The notes beneath the pieces are model-generated. The model did not search any database and was not told where the DNA came from. It saw only the letters and a list, made by a program, of their open reading frames with translations. Of a DNA stretch of 41,505 nucleotides, positions 35,763-41,505 are shown in pieces. The stretch comes from UBA1189 sp964570685. GTDB lineage: Bacteria > Bacteroidota > Bacteroidia > Bacteroidales > Bacteroidaceae. Made by a program: the position numbers and the translations under genes. Numbering within the stretch: the stretch's first letter is position 1; every line of letters begins with the position of its first letter. The DNA lies in assembly GCA_964570685.1 (NCBI GenBank), contig CAZMZC010000027.1:1-41505 (forward strand). Reading direction: 5' to 3'.

Positions 35763-36138
35763 TACAGGACGAAACACGAAGAAATCCTGACAGAAAAATC
35801 CGTAGCATATTGTCATTGATTCCTGCCGATTGCTTACGCGATGCTGAAATCGGAAGTATAAACTTTTTCCGTTCTCGTGACAGATTATCATCGTTCCTCT
35901 ATTTATGCTGACAATTTGCATCTCCCTAATGCCCCGTGGCTGCGTTCTTTTTGTTCGCTTTGGGGATTGGGCGGAAAGAGGCAAGGATGAGGGATTAGAA
36001 CAAACAAACTGCAAGGCCTTCAAGGTAGATCTCTCGCATGAATCATAATAATTTTCCATGAATATTTGGAGCAGAACGAATAAACCTACAAATTTGTAGT
36101 CGATAAAAATGCGGATGGGCGCACAAAAATAGAACAAG
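35763..36138. other. AT-rich gap at the start of the accessory region
   Basis: No convincing gene. Base composition shifts from here. A perfect 14-bp palindrome CTACAAATTTGTAG (36086-36099) with TTTG at 36065-36068 may be the promoter and operator of the broken ATPase gene that starts at 36139. Confidence 0.5.
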
Positions 36139-36442
36139 ATGGAGATTAAACGTGATTCGCTGCTTAAAAGATTGATGGACTTGCGGCACAATGGGATGAT
36201 TAAGGTTGTCACTGGTAGACTTTGTATGCAATCAAGGATACAAGCGTCTATATATTCAGTCGGTCTTCAGTATTCCCGATGACGAGAAACGCGAACAAGA
36301 GTTGCAATCACTGCGCAGGATTGACGATTCGTTCCAAAAGATAGTGATTGTTGGAGACCATAGCCCCCGCTACCAGAACGAGGATGGCATTCTATTTATT
36401 GATATTTATGATTTCTTGACGGATGGGAATAGTCTAATTTGA
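36139..36442 (+). pseudogene. Internally deleted AAA_14/DUF4143-type ATPase
   Basis: ATG 36139 opens MEIKRDSLLKRLMDLRHNGM and then IKVVTG, which is how AAA_14 ATPases of Bacteroidales begin just before the Walker A loop (normally GxRRCGKS). At about 36210 the sequence jumps, in another frame, to VDFVCNQGYKRLYIQSVFSI and on to DDGxxF-like text (EDGILFIDIYDFLTDG) ending at TGA 36440-36442. The second part is how the C-terminal DUF4143 nuclease-like half ends. So roughly the middle 300 codons, including Walker A and B, are missing and the ends are out of frame. This is a dead gene. Family recognition is from memory of the conserved ends. Confidence 0.65.
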
Positions 36443-36644
36443 GTCCGATGGCACCAAACGCCTTGCCGATAATACCCTCGTGCGCTCACTCTTGTGATTG
36501 CAGAGAGTAAGACCGAAGAAAAGGATGTAATGGTCAAGGTGGTGGTGAACTTGATTAATCAACAAAACTCATAAGGATTGTGGGAGATAAATCCAGAAAC
36601 ACTTGTTTGTGTTAAGTTAAACGACTATCTTTGTCAAAAAAATA
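36443..36644 (+). other. Short gap with a possible decayed C-terminal fragment and the kinase-like gene promoter
   Basis: A stretch near 36490-36570 reads LVIAESKTEEKDVMVKVVVN and ends at TAA without a start; it may be the tail of a decayed gene. The promoter for the next gene follows: TTG (36603-36605), 20 bases, TATCTTTG (36626-36633). Confidence 0.4.
36603..36633 (+). promoter_or_regulatory. Promoter of the kinase-like gene
   Basis: TTG (36603-36605), 20 bases, TATCTTTG (36626-36633). The expected transcript start is only a few bases before ATG 36645, so the message would be nearly leaderless. Confidence 0.65.
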
Positions 36645-37289
36645 ATGATGGGCAATGATGTATTTGAACCAATTTCACAAAGAAGCCGTAGAGCGGAAGA
36701 TGCGGAAAATCGCCGAATCCAAGAAATCGCCGATGAACTCTACCGATGCTGCTGCCTATATGAAGAGAAACTTCGAGAAGGCCAAAACAATGTAAGGCCC
36801 TCGGAGATAGAACATCGTATAGCGGAGGATTATGCCAAGAAGCATGATTTATGGCTCCCTATAAATGAGGTGTTCAATCTTGGTGTTCCCGGCCCAAGCG
36901 GCAATGAGAACGATACTTACGTATCGAACGACATCATTTTCAAGATGAACAATCTTCTCAATAGCCGAGGCAGCATCATACAACTGCTCAACAAGATATT
37001 GCTTCACAATCTCCTTTTCTCAGAAACGGCATATACATTCCATGCCTTTACAGGATTTCCGGGCAGCTCCATTATGCCTATCTTCAAGCAAAGCCTCATT
37101 AAAGATGCGATGCCTGCAACGCCTATAGAGATAGCCACTTATATGGCAGCCTTAGGCTTCAGTAGCACCCCAACCAACGGACGCTTTACAAACGAAGAGT
37201 TTGAAGTTTGGGATTTACTACCCCGAAACGTATTGAAGGACAGCGAAGGCGACATATTTGTGATTGATGCGGAGATAAAGGTTTTATAG
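36645..37289 (+). CDS. Protein resembling the kinase domain of polyvalent mobile-element proteins
   Basis: 214 residues. A helical N-terminal part (about 10-65, SRRAEDAENRRIQEIADELY) is followed by LWLPINEVFNLGVPGPSGNE, then NDIIFKMNNLLNSRGSIIQL, then FHAFTGFPGSSIMPIFKQSL and the end PRNVLKDSEGDIFVIDAEIK. The order of nucleotide-loop-like segment, conserved Lys, hinge, and PRNVLKDxxGxxxVIDAE resembles the Ser/Thr/Tyr kinase found in polyvalent proteins of phages and conjugative elements, where it often stands alone in Bacteroidota. I rate that as probable and not certain. The base composition and neighbours fit a mobile-element origin. It ends near a large hairpin (37304-37365). Confidence 0.6.
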   Translation: MMGNDVFEPISQRSRRAEDAENRRIQEIADELYRCCCLYEEKLREGQNNVRPSEIEHRIAEDYAKKHDLWLPINEVFNLGVPGPSGNENDTYVSNDIIFKMNNLLNSRGSIIQLLNKILLHNLLFSETAYTFHAFTGFPGSSIMPIFKQSLIKDAMPATPIEIATYMAALGFSSTPTNGRFTNEEFEVWDLLPRNVLKDSEGDIFVIDAEIKVL

Positions 37290-37303
37290 GATTGTATAGC
37301 CAT

Positions 37304-37365
37304 AAATCCACAGAAAGCCTTCGAAGTACGTCTGTGCCTATTCTTCGAAAACCTTCTGTGGATTT
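37304..37365. terminator. Long hairpin after the kinase-like gene
   Basis: Arms of 23 bases (37304-37326 and 37343-37365) are complementary except for three positions: AAATCCACAGAA..TTCGAAG against CTTCGAA..TTCTGTGGATTT. Probably the terminator of the kinase-like gene. Confidence 0.6.
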
Positions 37366-37427
37366 TGTGTTATCAAATTCCGTTTATCGTACGTGGCGAA
37401 GAGTTTTATTGTCCACACATACACATT

Positions 37428-37457
37428 AGCAAGCCCCGCACATGTGCGAGGCTTGCT
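37428..37457. terminator. Hairpin at the end of the WYL operon
   Basis: AGCAAGCC and GGCTTGCT enclose CCGCAC/GTGCGA and the loop ATGT. It lies just beyond the stop of the last gene of the operon (37479) and immediately outside the 25-bp repeat, so it may terminate that operon. Confidence 0.5.
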
Positions 37458-37479
37458 GTCGGTTTCGGCCAAGTACCCT
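37455..37479. repeat. Left copy of a 25-bp inverted repeat bracketing the WYL operon
   Basis: GCTGTC then GGTTTCGGCCAAGTACCCT on the plus strand. The reverse complement of this, with one difference (C to G at the sixth base), lies at 40033-40057. The last base touches the stop codon of the 54-residue gene. Confidence 0.85.
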
Positions 37480-37643
37480 TAACTAGGGATCTCAATTATA
37501 CGTACTAACCAATCATAGAAGTCATTTACCGTAGCATATGGATTCATCTCTATATAGTTTATGGCATAGTCGAGTGACACGGAATATCCATAGGTTTCGT
37601 ACAGTTCTTCGATTAGTGCCTCGGGATTAATGGAGACGAGCAT
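37479..37643 (-). CDS. Small acidic protein of unknown function, 54 residues
   Basis: Frame from ATG 37643 to TAA 37481-37479. It begins MLVSINPEALIEELYETYGY and ends VNDFYDWLVRIIEIPS. It overlaps the 3' end of the preceding 86-residue gene by 17 bases, a normal sign of translational coupling. It is predicted helical and acidic with many aromatic residues. No family is recognised. Its small size and last position in a regulator-led operon would suit an antitoxin, immunity protein or accessory subunit, but nothing in the sequence proves that. Confidence 0.6.
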   Translation of the reverse strand: MLVSINPEALIEELYETYGYSVSLDYAINYIEMNPYATVNDFYDWLVRIIEIPS

Positions 37644-37887
37644 TTTCTAATTGATAGTATAATTCGTTTATGACACTGTTCTCTGCACCATTCAAAGCTT
37701 CACCTTTATCATTTTCGTATGCGACTTTTAATTCCGTTTTTGAGGTAGGGAGAGAAATGGTGTCAGCACCATATTGCTTCTTGATAAAGATAATAACCTT
37801 ATCTAATGCATAGAAACGGGCCTTACTCTTCAGGTTTCGACCATTCAGTTCCTCCTCTACTAATACTTTTAATTGTTCGATGGTCAT
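37627..37887 (-). CDS. Small protein of unknown function, 86 residues
   Basis: Starts MTIEQLKVLVEEELNGRNLK and ends NSVINELYYQLENARLH. Mixed helix with a central charged part (RFYALDKVIIFIKKQYGADT). It lies 23 bases after the nuclease-like gene and overlaps the 54-residue gene. No motif is recognised. Base composition matches the other genes of the operon. Confidence 0.65.
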   Translation of the reverse strand: MTIEQLKVLVEEELNGRNLKSKARFYALDKVIIFIKKQYGADTISLPTSKTELKVAYENDKGEALNGAENSVINELYYQLENARLH

Positions 37888-37910
37888 AATTTCACTTTTA
37901 ATTAAACGTT

Positions 37911-38525
37911 TTATTTCAAAATCTTCAATCTATCATCAATATATCCTATCAATGCTTTCTCATACCCGCCTTTAATAAGACTTTCAATCGTGTAACCTTT
38001 GTATTGATCATAAATCGATATACGAAGAATTGGAACATCAAGAACAATTGATGTGACATCCTTGATAAAGTCATAGAATGCTCTTTGCTTCCATCTTGAA
38101 GGAGCATCTATCTCAAAATTGCCATCAACAGAACTCACACCAAACATCTTTTGCGTAGAAGAATTTTTCCAATATCCAGACGGAGTACGTCGACATTTAT
38201 CTTCATATTGCCTGCAAAATGTTCTATATTTAGAGACATCAATATTCTTATTCTCTAAATAGATTGTAGAGTCCAGTGTTGCTAAACGATATCGATTGAA
38301 ATGATTCTCTTCATCAAATTCTATAATAAAGTTCCTCGTATCAATGTCGAAATCACCGACTCTTAACGACATCTCGGGCAACACCCCTCCTAATGTCCTA
38401 TACATCTCTAAAACTTCATCGTAGTATCCCGATTGGCGCAACTGAACTTCATTCATTTTTGAATGCATACCTTCTCCATAATGAGAAATACAAATCTCTT
38501 TCAGATAACTTTCTTTTTTAGCCAT
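37911..38525 (-). CDS. Unknown protein with an acidic nuclease-like motif, 204 residues
   Basis: The centre reads RVGDFDIDTRNFIIEFDEEN followed by HFNRYR (about residues 56-81). A pattern of Asp, hydrophobic strand, then E-x-D/E-x-x-H is reminiscent of the metal site of PD-(D/E)XK-type nucleases, but the usual Lys is absent (His/Asn in place), so catalysis is only a guess. I recall unnamed DUF families with IELDEEQHFNRYR-like wording. Other visible parts: N-terminal basic ESYLKEICISHYGEGMHSKM, a Cys pair region (RTFCRQYEDKCRRTPSGYWK) and a C-terminal VPILRISIYDQYKG strand. It starts four bases after the 150-residue gene. Confidence 0.7.
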   Translation of the reverse strand: MAKKESYLKEICISHYGEGMHSKMNEVQLRQSGYYDEVLEMYRTLGGVLPEMSLRVGDFDIDTRNFIIEFDEENHFNRYRLATLDSTIYLENKNIDVSKYRTFCRQYEDKCRRTPSGYWKNSSTQKMFGVSSVDGNFEIDAPSRWKQRAFYDFIKDVTSIVLDVPILRISIYDQYKGYTIESLIKGGYEKALIGYIDDRLKILK

Positions 38526-38529
38526 ACTT

Positions 38530-38982
38530 CTAACATCTAATTATTTTCTTAATAAACTTCGGCATTTTAATCCCATCCTTACGTTTAGACCAATCCACAT
38601 AGTCAAAGAATCGGACATTGATAAGTTCCTCTATCAACTCAACCGTCGCATCATAAATATTCTTGGAACCACTAATGTCGCACGGTCCATCTCCTTCAAA
38701 CCAATAGAGCGGGTTGTCTTCAGAAGCATTGTTGCATATCTGTAAATCTATCGTATACTGTACTGAACTTTTGGGCAGCATCTCTATCAACCGCGCAAGC
38801 GACCAAGCTGGAAGAGGATTATATGCAGAGGAATCGCTGTCGGGTTTGCCATATCCTATAAATTCGTTCCCCTCATATACATATACGTACATGTCGGCAG
38901 TTTCGGGTTGCACGCCAGCCTTTATCAAGCGGCCAGATTGTTTGTAATTCGTGCAGATTTGTGATGGTCTCAAGTTTGCCAT
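38530..38982 (-). CDS. Unknown protein, 150 residues, second gene of the WYL operon
   Basis: Starts MANLRPSQICTNYKQSGRLI. ETADMYVYVYEGNEFIGYGK and LPAWSLARLIEMLPKSSVQY resemble short proteins common in Bacteroides phages and mobile elements that carry an AWSLGRLxxLLP motif; the function of that family is unknown. The C-terminus is basic (RKDGIKMPKFIKKIIRC). It begins 12 bases after the WYL gene and ends four bases before the next, so it is in the operon. Confidence 0.7.
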   Translation of the reverse strand: MANLRPSQICTNYKQSGRLIKAGVQPETADMYVYVYEGNEFIGYGKPDSDSSAYNPLPAWSLARLIEMLPKSSVQYTIDLQICNNASEDNPLYWFEGDGPCDISGSKNIYDATVELIEELINVRFFDYVDWSKRKDGIKMPKFIKKIIRC

Positions 38983-38994
38983 ATCTGTGTATTT

Positions 38995-39903
38995 TTAAGT
39001 GTTACGTTTCAGTGCATTCTCATACACTTCTATTATCCTTTCGCGCAGATGTTGCGGGCGAATGACTGTCAGAGAGCGGCTTCTGGATAGAAGTTCCATA
39101 ACAAAATCATTGGTAATACGCAGGCGCAGAGCAATACGGAACTCCTCATCAGTATCGCAAAGAACACGTTGCGAGTGATGGAGCGGAAGAGATTTCAAGA
39201 ATTTACCATCCAATGCGTCATAAGACAATTCTATATCTTCAACCGGTATATCAGATTGCTGCCATATACCGTATGAATCCTTGAACAGTTCATCAACATC
39301 TATTGACTCGTCACGTTTGAATTTCTCATTCCCCGACACTTCAATGTTGGAAATGCGGTCTATTCCATAACTCTTCAATTTATCACCAACTTTCGCCAAG
39401 AGATACCACCGCTGGTTTGACTCCTTCAAGAAATGAGGCAGTGCGCCAACATGTATCACCTCATCATTATGTCGGACAAGAGTATAGTCAAATGTTATAG
39501 GATGCAGATTACGTATAGCATCTATAAGTATAGGCATCTGTTCGCTGCCCACAGGACGGTGGTGTTCGGCCAATATATATCGACTGCCCACACTATCACT
39601 GTTTATGGCATTAAGCAAGTCGAAATTCATCAGCATCTCCTCCGTATTCGTGAAAAAGTCAGGTTGCTTGTCTTCTATATAGTAGCCAAAATTCCGTTTG
39701 TGCTCGATGGGGAATCCCAATTCACAAACATCTTGGATATCCCTCTCCAAAGTCCTCAGACTGATATCCGAGGGGTGCCCACGAAACTCCAGTTCCTTAT
39801 TCACATGCCGCAACAACTCTCCAGCCATAACATAGCGACCTTTTTCCTTCTGCAATCTGTTAACTATCAACAGATACCTTGTTAATAATGCGATATTCTT
39901 CAT
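38995..39903 (-). CDS. WYL-domain transcriptional regulator
   Basis: 302 residues. A winged-helix N-terminus (about 1-75, YVMAGELLRHVNKEL...ISLRTLERDIQDVCELGFPI) is followed by a WYL domain (about 125-205) with the name-giving RWYLLA, and by a C-terminal WCX-like part (about 220-300, LHHSQRVLCDTDEEFRIALR). WYL proteins of this form (BrxR and CapW are described examples) repress phage-defence operons and are thought to respond to a nucleic acid or nucleotide ligand. The gene starts an operon of small unknown genes and has an inverted repeat at its own promoter, which fits autorepression. Confidence 0.9.
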   Translation of the reverse strand: MKNIALLTRYLLIVNRLQKEKGRYVMAGELLRHVNKELEFRGHPSDISLRTLERDIQDVCELGFPIEHKRNFGYYIEDKQPDFFTNTEEMLMNFDLLNAINSDSVGSRYILAEHHRPVGSEQMPILIDAIRNLHPITFDYTLVRHNDEVIHVGALPHFLKESNQRWYLLAKVGDKLKSYGIDRISNIEVSGNEKFKRDESIDVDELFKDSYGIWQQSDIPVEDIELSYDALDGKFLKSLPLHHSQRVLCDTDEEFRIALRLRITNDFVMELLSRSRSLTVIRPQHLRERIIEVYENALKRNT

Positions 39904-39922
39904 AGCATCAATAATTACGCTG

Positions 39923-39962
39923 CAAATATATACACTCCATGCGACAAAACTTGTCGTGTCGC
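39923..39962 (-). promoter_or_regulatory. Promoter and likely autoregulatory operator of the WYL operon
   Basis: TATATTTG on the minus strand (39930-39923) is an exact -7 box, 20 bases before the ATG. Upstream lies GCGACAA (39941-39947), then TTGTCG (39951-39956) and TGTCGC (39957-39962). These arms are mutually complementary and occupy the -33 position, where a WYL repressor could block polymerase. Confidence 0.6.
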
Positions 39963-40027
39963 TGATAAAAGTTCAACGATTAGCACATAATCCTAAAAAA
40001 AGAACGTGGACAACAACTTATCCAAAC

Positions 40028-40142
40028 GTTCCAGGGTACTTGGCCGAAACCCACAGCGACAGATAAATTGCGCCCACGCATAGCGTAGGCGTTTAACCAA
40101 CTTATTCTTGTCACTGTTCTATCCACGGCCAAGTTTTGGAAC
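40028..40142. repeat. 115-bp imperfect palindrome carrying the right copy of the bracketing repeat
   Basis: GTTCCA..CTTGGCCG (40028-40046) faces CGGCCAAGTTTTGGAAC (40126-40142). Further inward CAGCGACAGATAAATT faces AACTTATTCTTGTCACTG, and the centre is CCCACGC-ATA-GCGTAGG. The 25-bp repeat occupies 40033-40057 in inverse orientation to 37455-37479. Confidence 0.7.
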
Positions 40143-40351
40143 ATTTTTAGAATAGGTAGCAAACGCTAAATCAATATGTCAAGAACGGATAGTACGCTTC
40201 TTCGGGTTAATGATTTATTTTTATTTGGCTTTAATTAAGCCTTGAAAGCAGTAATACTCTCAGCATCACAAACCTTCGCGAAAGCGTCTGTCCAGGTTTA
40301 CTCCATAGGCAATTCGTTTTATTGTTAGTACTATATTGTTTACTTGCTCCG
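40143..40351 (-). ncRNA. Candidate short RNA from the orphan promoter
   Basis: A good minus-strand promoter (40383-40352) reads into about 200-310 bases without a supportable gene and towards the 115-bp palindrome, whose hairpin could end it. No known RNA family is recognised. It may equally be the leader of a decayed gene, since a 19-residue fragment (WTDAFAKVCDAESITAFKA) can be read here. Confidence 0.25.
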
Positions 40352-40383
40352 CAAAGGTAGCTAAACCTTGCGAGAAATGCAAA
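40352..40383 (-). promoter_or_regulatory. Orphan promoter upstream of no visible gene
   Basis: On the minus strand TTTG (40383-40380), 20 bases, TACCTTTG (40359-40352), exact on both elements. Confidence 0.6.
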
Positions 40384-40414
40384 TCTACATCAGTTTTGTA
40401 AAGTTGGAGTTGCC

Positions 40415-41350
40415 TCATTTCTTGTTCTGCAGAAATTTGCAGAATTCCACGAGGCTACGTTGTATCACGCCTCCAACCTGCAATTGTTCCTTGTATTGTG
40501 TCACCATCGTTGGCGACATGCTACGATTAAGTGCATAGCGCACAACATCCATATCAGCATCTTTGCAGAGCAGAATGCCTATACTCGGGTTCTCATTGGA
40601 ACGGCGTTCCTCTTGGTCAAGCGCCTCCAAGTAAAACTCCAATTGTCCTAAGTCTTTAGGATGGAACTCGCTTGTCTTTAATTCTATTGCAACCATACAT
40701 TGGAGTAGGCGATGATAAAAGAGTAGATCGACCTTAAAGACCTTTCCGCCTACATTGATTCTATATTCTTCTGCTATGAACAGAAAGTCCTTGCCCAACT
40801 CAAGGATAAAGTCCTTCATGTGCGTGACAATCTCTTTTCTCAGTTTGGATTCCTTATATTGCAAAGGAAGCCCCAACATATCCAAATAGACTTTTTCCTT
40901 GAACAAGACAGACGATGAAGGATACACCCTTGCCATTGCCTCGGATTGCACTTGTTTACCGCCAAGTATGGAATCCATTGTATTGGTAGTAATGGCTCGT
41001 GTTAGCTCCTTATTTTGAAGTCGTTCACGCCCTGCGTATAGAATGTAGAACAATCGCTCTTGATCACTCTTGCATCTATTCAAAATGATTTGGTGATTAG
41101 TCCATCCAGTACTAAAGAGAACTTTGGGGATTTGTGCCATTTCGAATGGCACAACTATTGTCTCTACAGTTTGTGCCGTTTCAAATGGCACAATTCCATT
41201 ACACTCCACCATGGACATCTCGGTGAGCAATGAAGCAAAAGATTGTGTTGAGTAAGTATCGTACAACTGTACCATTTTGTAAAGAGTACGATAGCTCCAC
41301 CCTCTCGATGTCGGGTCTTGCGTGTGTATATATTCTGCTAATTGACGCAC
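40415..41350 (-). CDS. YhcG/DUF1016-family PD-(D/E)XK nuclease, N-terminally shortened
   Basis: 311 residues if it starts at GTG 41350. The C-terminal nuclease domain (about 170-311) is intact: FKVDLLFYHRLLQCMVAIELK gives Asp...Glu-x-Lys, followed by GQLEFYLEALDQEERR and NPSIGILLCKDADMDVVRYA. The N-terminal DUF1016 helical domain is cut: homology-like text CGVVRQLAEYIHTQDP extends four codons upstream of the GTG to a TAA (41362-41360), and about 45-50 residues usual in the family are missing. Residues about 50-75 contain a 13-residue tandem repeat (IVPFETAQ...VVPFEMAQ). YhcG-type genes often travel with mobile elements and restriction or defence islands. It may be inactive or in decay. Confidence 0.75.
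   Translation of the reverse strand: MRQLAEYIHTQDPTSRGWSYRTLYKMVQLYDTYSTQSFASLLTEMSMVECNGIVPFETAQTVETIVVPFEMAQIPKVLFSTGWTNHQIILNRCKSDQERLFYILYAGRERLQNKELTRAITTNTMDSILGGKQVQSEAMARVYPSSSVLFKEKVYLDMLGLPLQYKESKLRKEIVTHMKDFILELGKDFLFIAEEYRINVGGKVFKVDLLFYHRLLQCMVAIELKTSEFHPKDLGQLEFYLEALDQEERRSNENPSIGILLCKDADMDVVRYALNRSMSPTMVTQYKEQLQVGGVIQRSLVEFCKFLQNKK
41132..41193. repeat. Two 23-bp palindromes 39 bases apart inside the YhcG-type gene
   Basis: TTGTGCCATT-TCG-AATGGCACAA (41132-41154) and TTGTGCCGTT-TCA-AATGGCACAA (41171-41193). The 39-bp period equals 13 codons, so the frame is kept and the peptide is duplicated. Confidence 0.8.
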
Positions 41351-41457
41351 TACGCCGCATTAAATATGTCGCATTAAGTATTGAAATGTATTTGCAATCA
41401 GCAGTGCGATTTTTCCCAAACACACCGTCTGTTTTCCCGTTTTCGCGAACCGAATTC

Positions 41458-41505
41458 TTAAATCATAAGCTTTGATTTAATATTCAGTGCCTTTGATTTA
41501 ATATT
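41458..41505. repeat. Second copy of the AAATCATAAGC-type repeat, at the window edge
   Basis: TTAAATCATAAGCTTTGATT, TAATATTCAGTGC and CTTTGATTTAATATT follow one another to the last base. These are the words found at 8560-8643. The element is cut by the end of the window. Confidence 0.7.

Larger units (their letters stand above)
39904..40414. other. Non-coding region between the WYL operon and the YhcG-type gene
   Basis: About 510 bases with no convincing gene. It holds the WYL promoter and operator, a 115-bp imperfect palindrome (40028-40142) carrying the right copy of the 25-bp repeat, the 15-bp palindrome-like GGCTTTAATTAAGCC (40227-40241), and an orphan minus-strand promoter (40352-40383). 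Confidence 0.6.

Noticed and set aside
35757..36212. A 151-codon minus-strand open frame overlapping the ATPase pseudogene
   Set aside because: Its first part is the antisense of the pseudogene start, and the composition is not protein-like.
38995..39903. Ordinary DeoR-type sugar regulator
   Set aside because: The RWYLLA motif and the three-part layout are those of a WYL regulator, and no sugar gene is nearby.
39980..40162. A 60-codon open frame within the 115-bp palindrome
   Set aside because: It is produced by the palindromic DNA and lacks any protein-like feature.

Overview
The window looks like chromosomal DNA of a Bacteroidota member, order Bacteroidales. Family and genus cannot be fixed from the sequence. 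The evidence is a repeated promoter pattern (TTG or TTTG, about 20 bases, then TAnnTTTG) upstream of many genes, together with Bacteroidales-type genes: CotH-kinase outer-surface proteins with C-terminal sorting-like tails, a DUF4136 lipoprotein, an NlpE-like lipoprotein, a 904-residue topoisomerase IV A subunit, LpxB and SurE. The first 35.7 kb is moderately GC-rich and mostly core-like. The last 5.8 kb is visibly AT-richer and accessory in character.

Layout. 1-314 holds a transposase remnant. 315-1547 is a PagL-like lipid A deacylase gene split by a palindromic insertion that supplies an in-frame stop. 1673-7827 (minus) is a six-gene export operon: TolC, HlyD, two ABC ATPases and two ABC-2 permeases. 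7828-8889 is a gene-poor, repeat-rich gap with one likely 43-residue lipoprotein. 8890-13375 (plus) holds a secreted phospholipase D-family protein and a 1040-residue CotH protein. 13467-23409 (minus) holds an ABC-F ATPase, three small envelope proteins, formate-tetrahydrofolate ligase and a 1445-residue CotH protein. 23888-29719 (plus) holds a GH28 pectinase-family enzyme, a membrane-tethered AraC-type protein, PheS, SurE and LpxB. 29735-31887 (minus) holds an AlbA_2 protein and a CCA-adding enzyme. 32037-35700 (plus) holds a lipoprotein and ParC.

Accessory end (35.7-41.5 kb). This part contains a collapsed AAA ATPase pseudogene and a protein resembling the kinase domain of polyvalent proteins of mobile elements. 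A minus-strand operon follows: a WYL regulator and four small genes of unknown function, one with an acidic nuclease-like motif. Next come an orphan promoter with a possible short RNA, a 115-bp imperfect palindrome, and an N-terminally shortened YhcG/DUF1016 PD-(D/E)XK nuclease. The WYL operon is bracketed by a 25-bp inverted repeat (24 of 25 identical). It is my best candidate for an undescribed, possibly anti-phage, system. That is inference from context, not shown by the sequence.

A second theme is small repeats. At least six kinds of short palindromic or tandem element occur. Two sit inside genes (one breaks the frame, one keeps it open), and telomere-like TTTAGGG tracts paired with AT-rich tracts lie beside the starts of two ABC ATPase genes. 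A perfectly phased 10-bp repeat fills the surE-lpxB gap, and a nested TAAATCATAAGC-type repeat occurs at 8.56 kb and again at the right edge of the window. No tRNA, rRNA or CRISPR array was seen.
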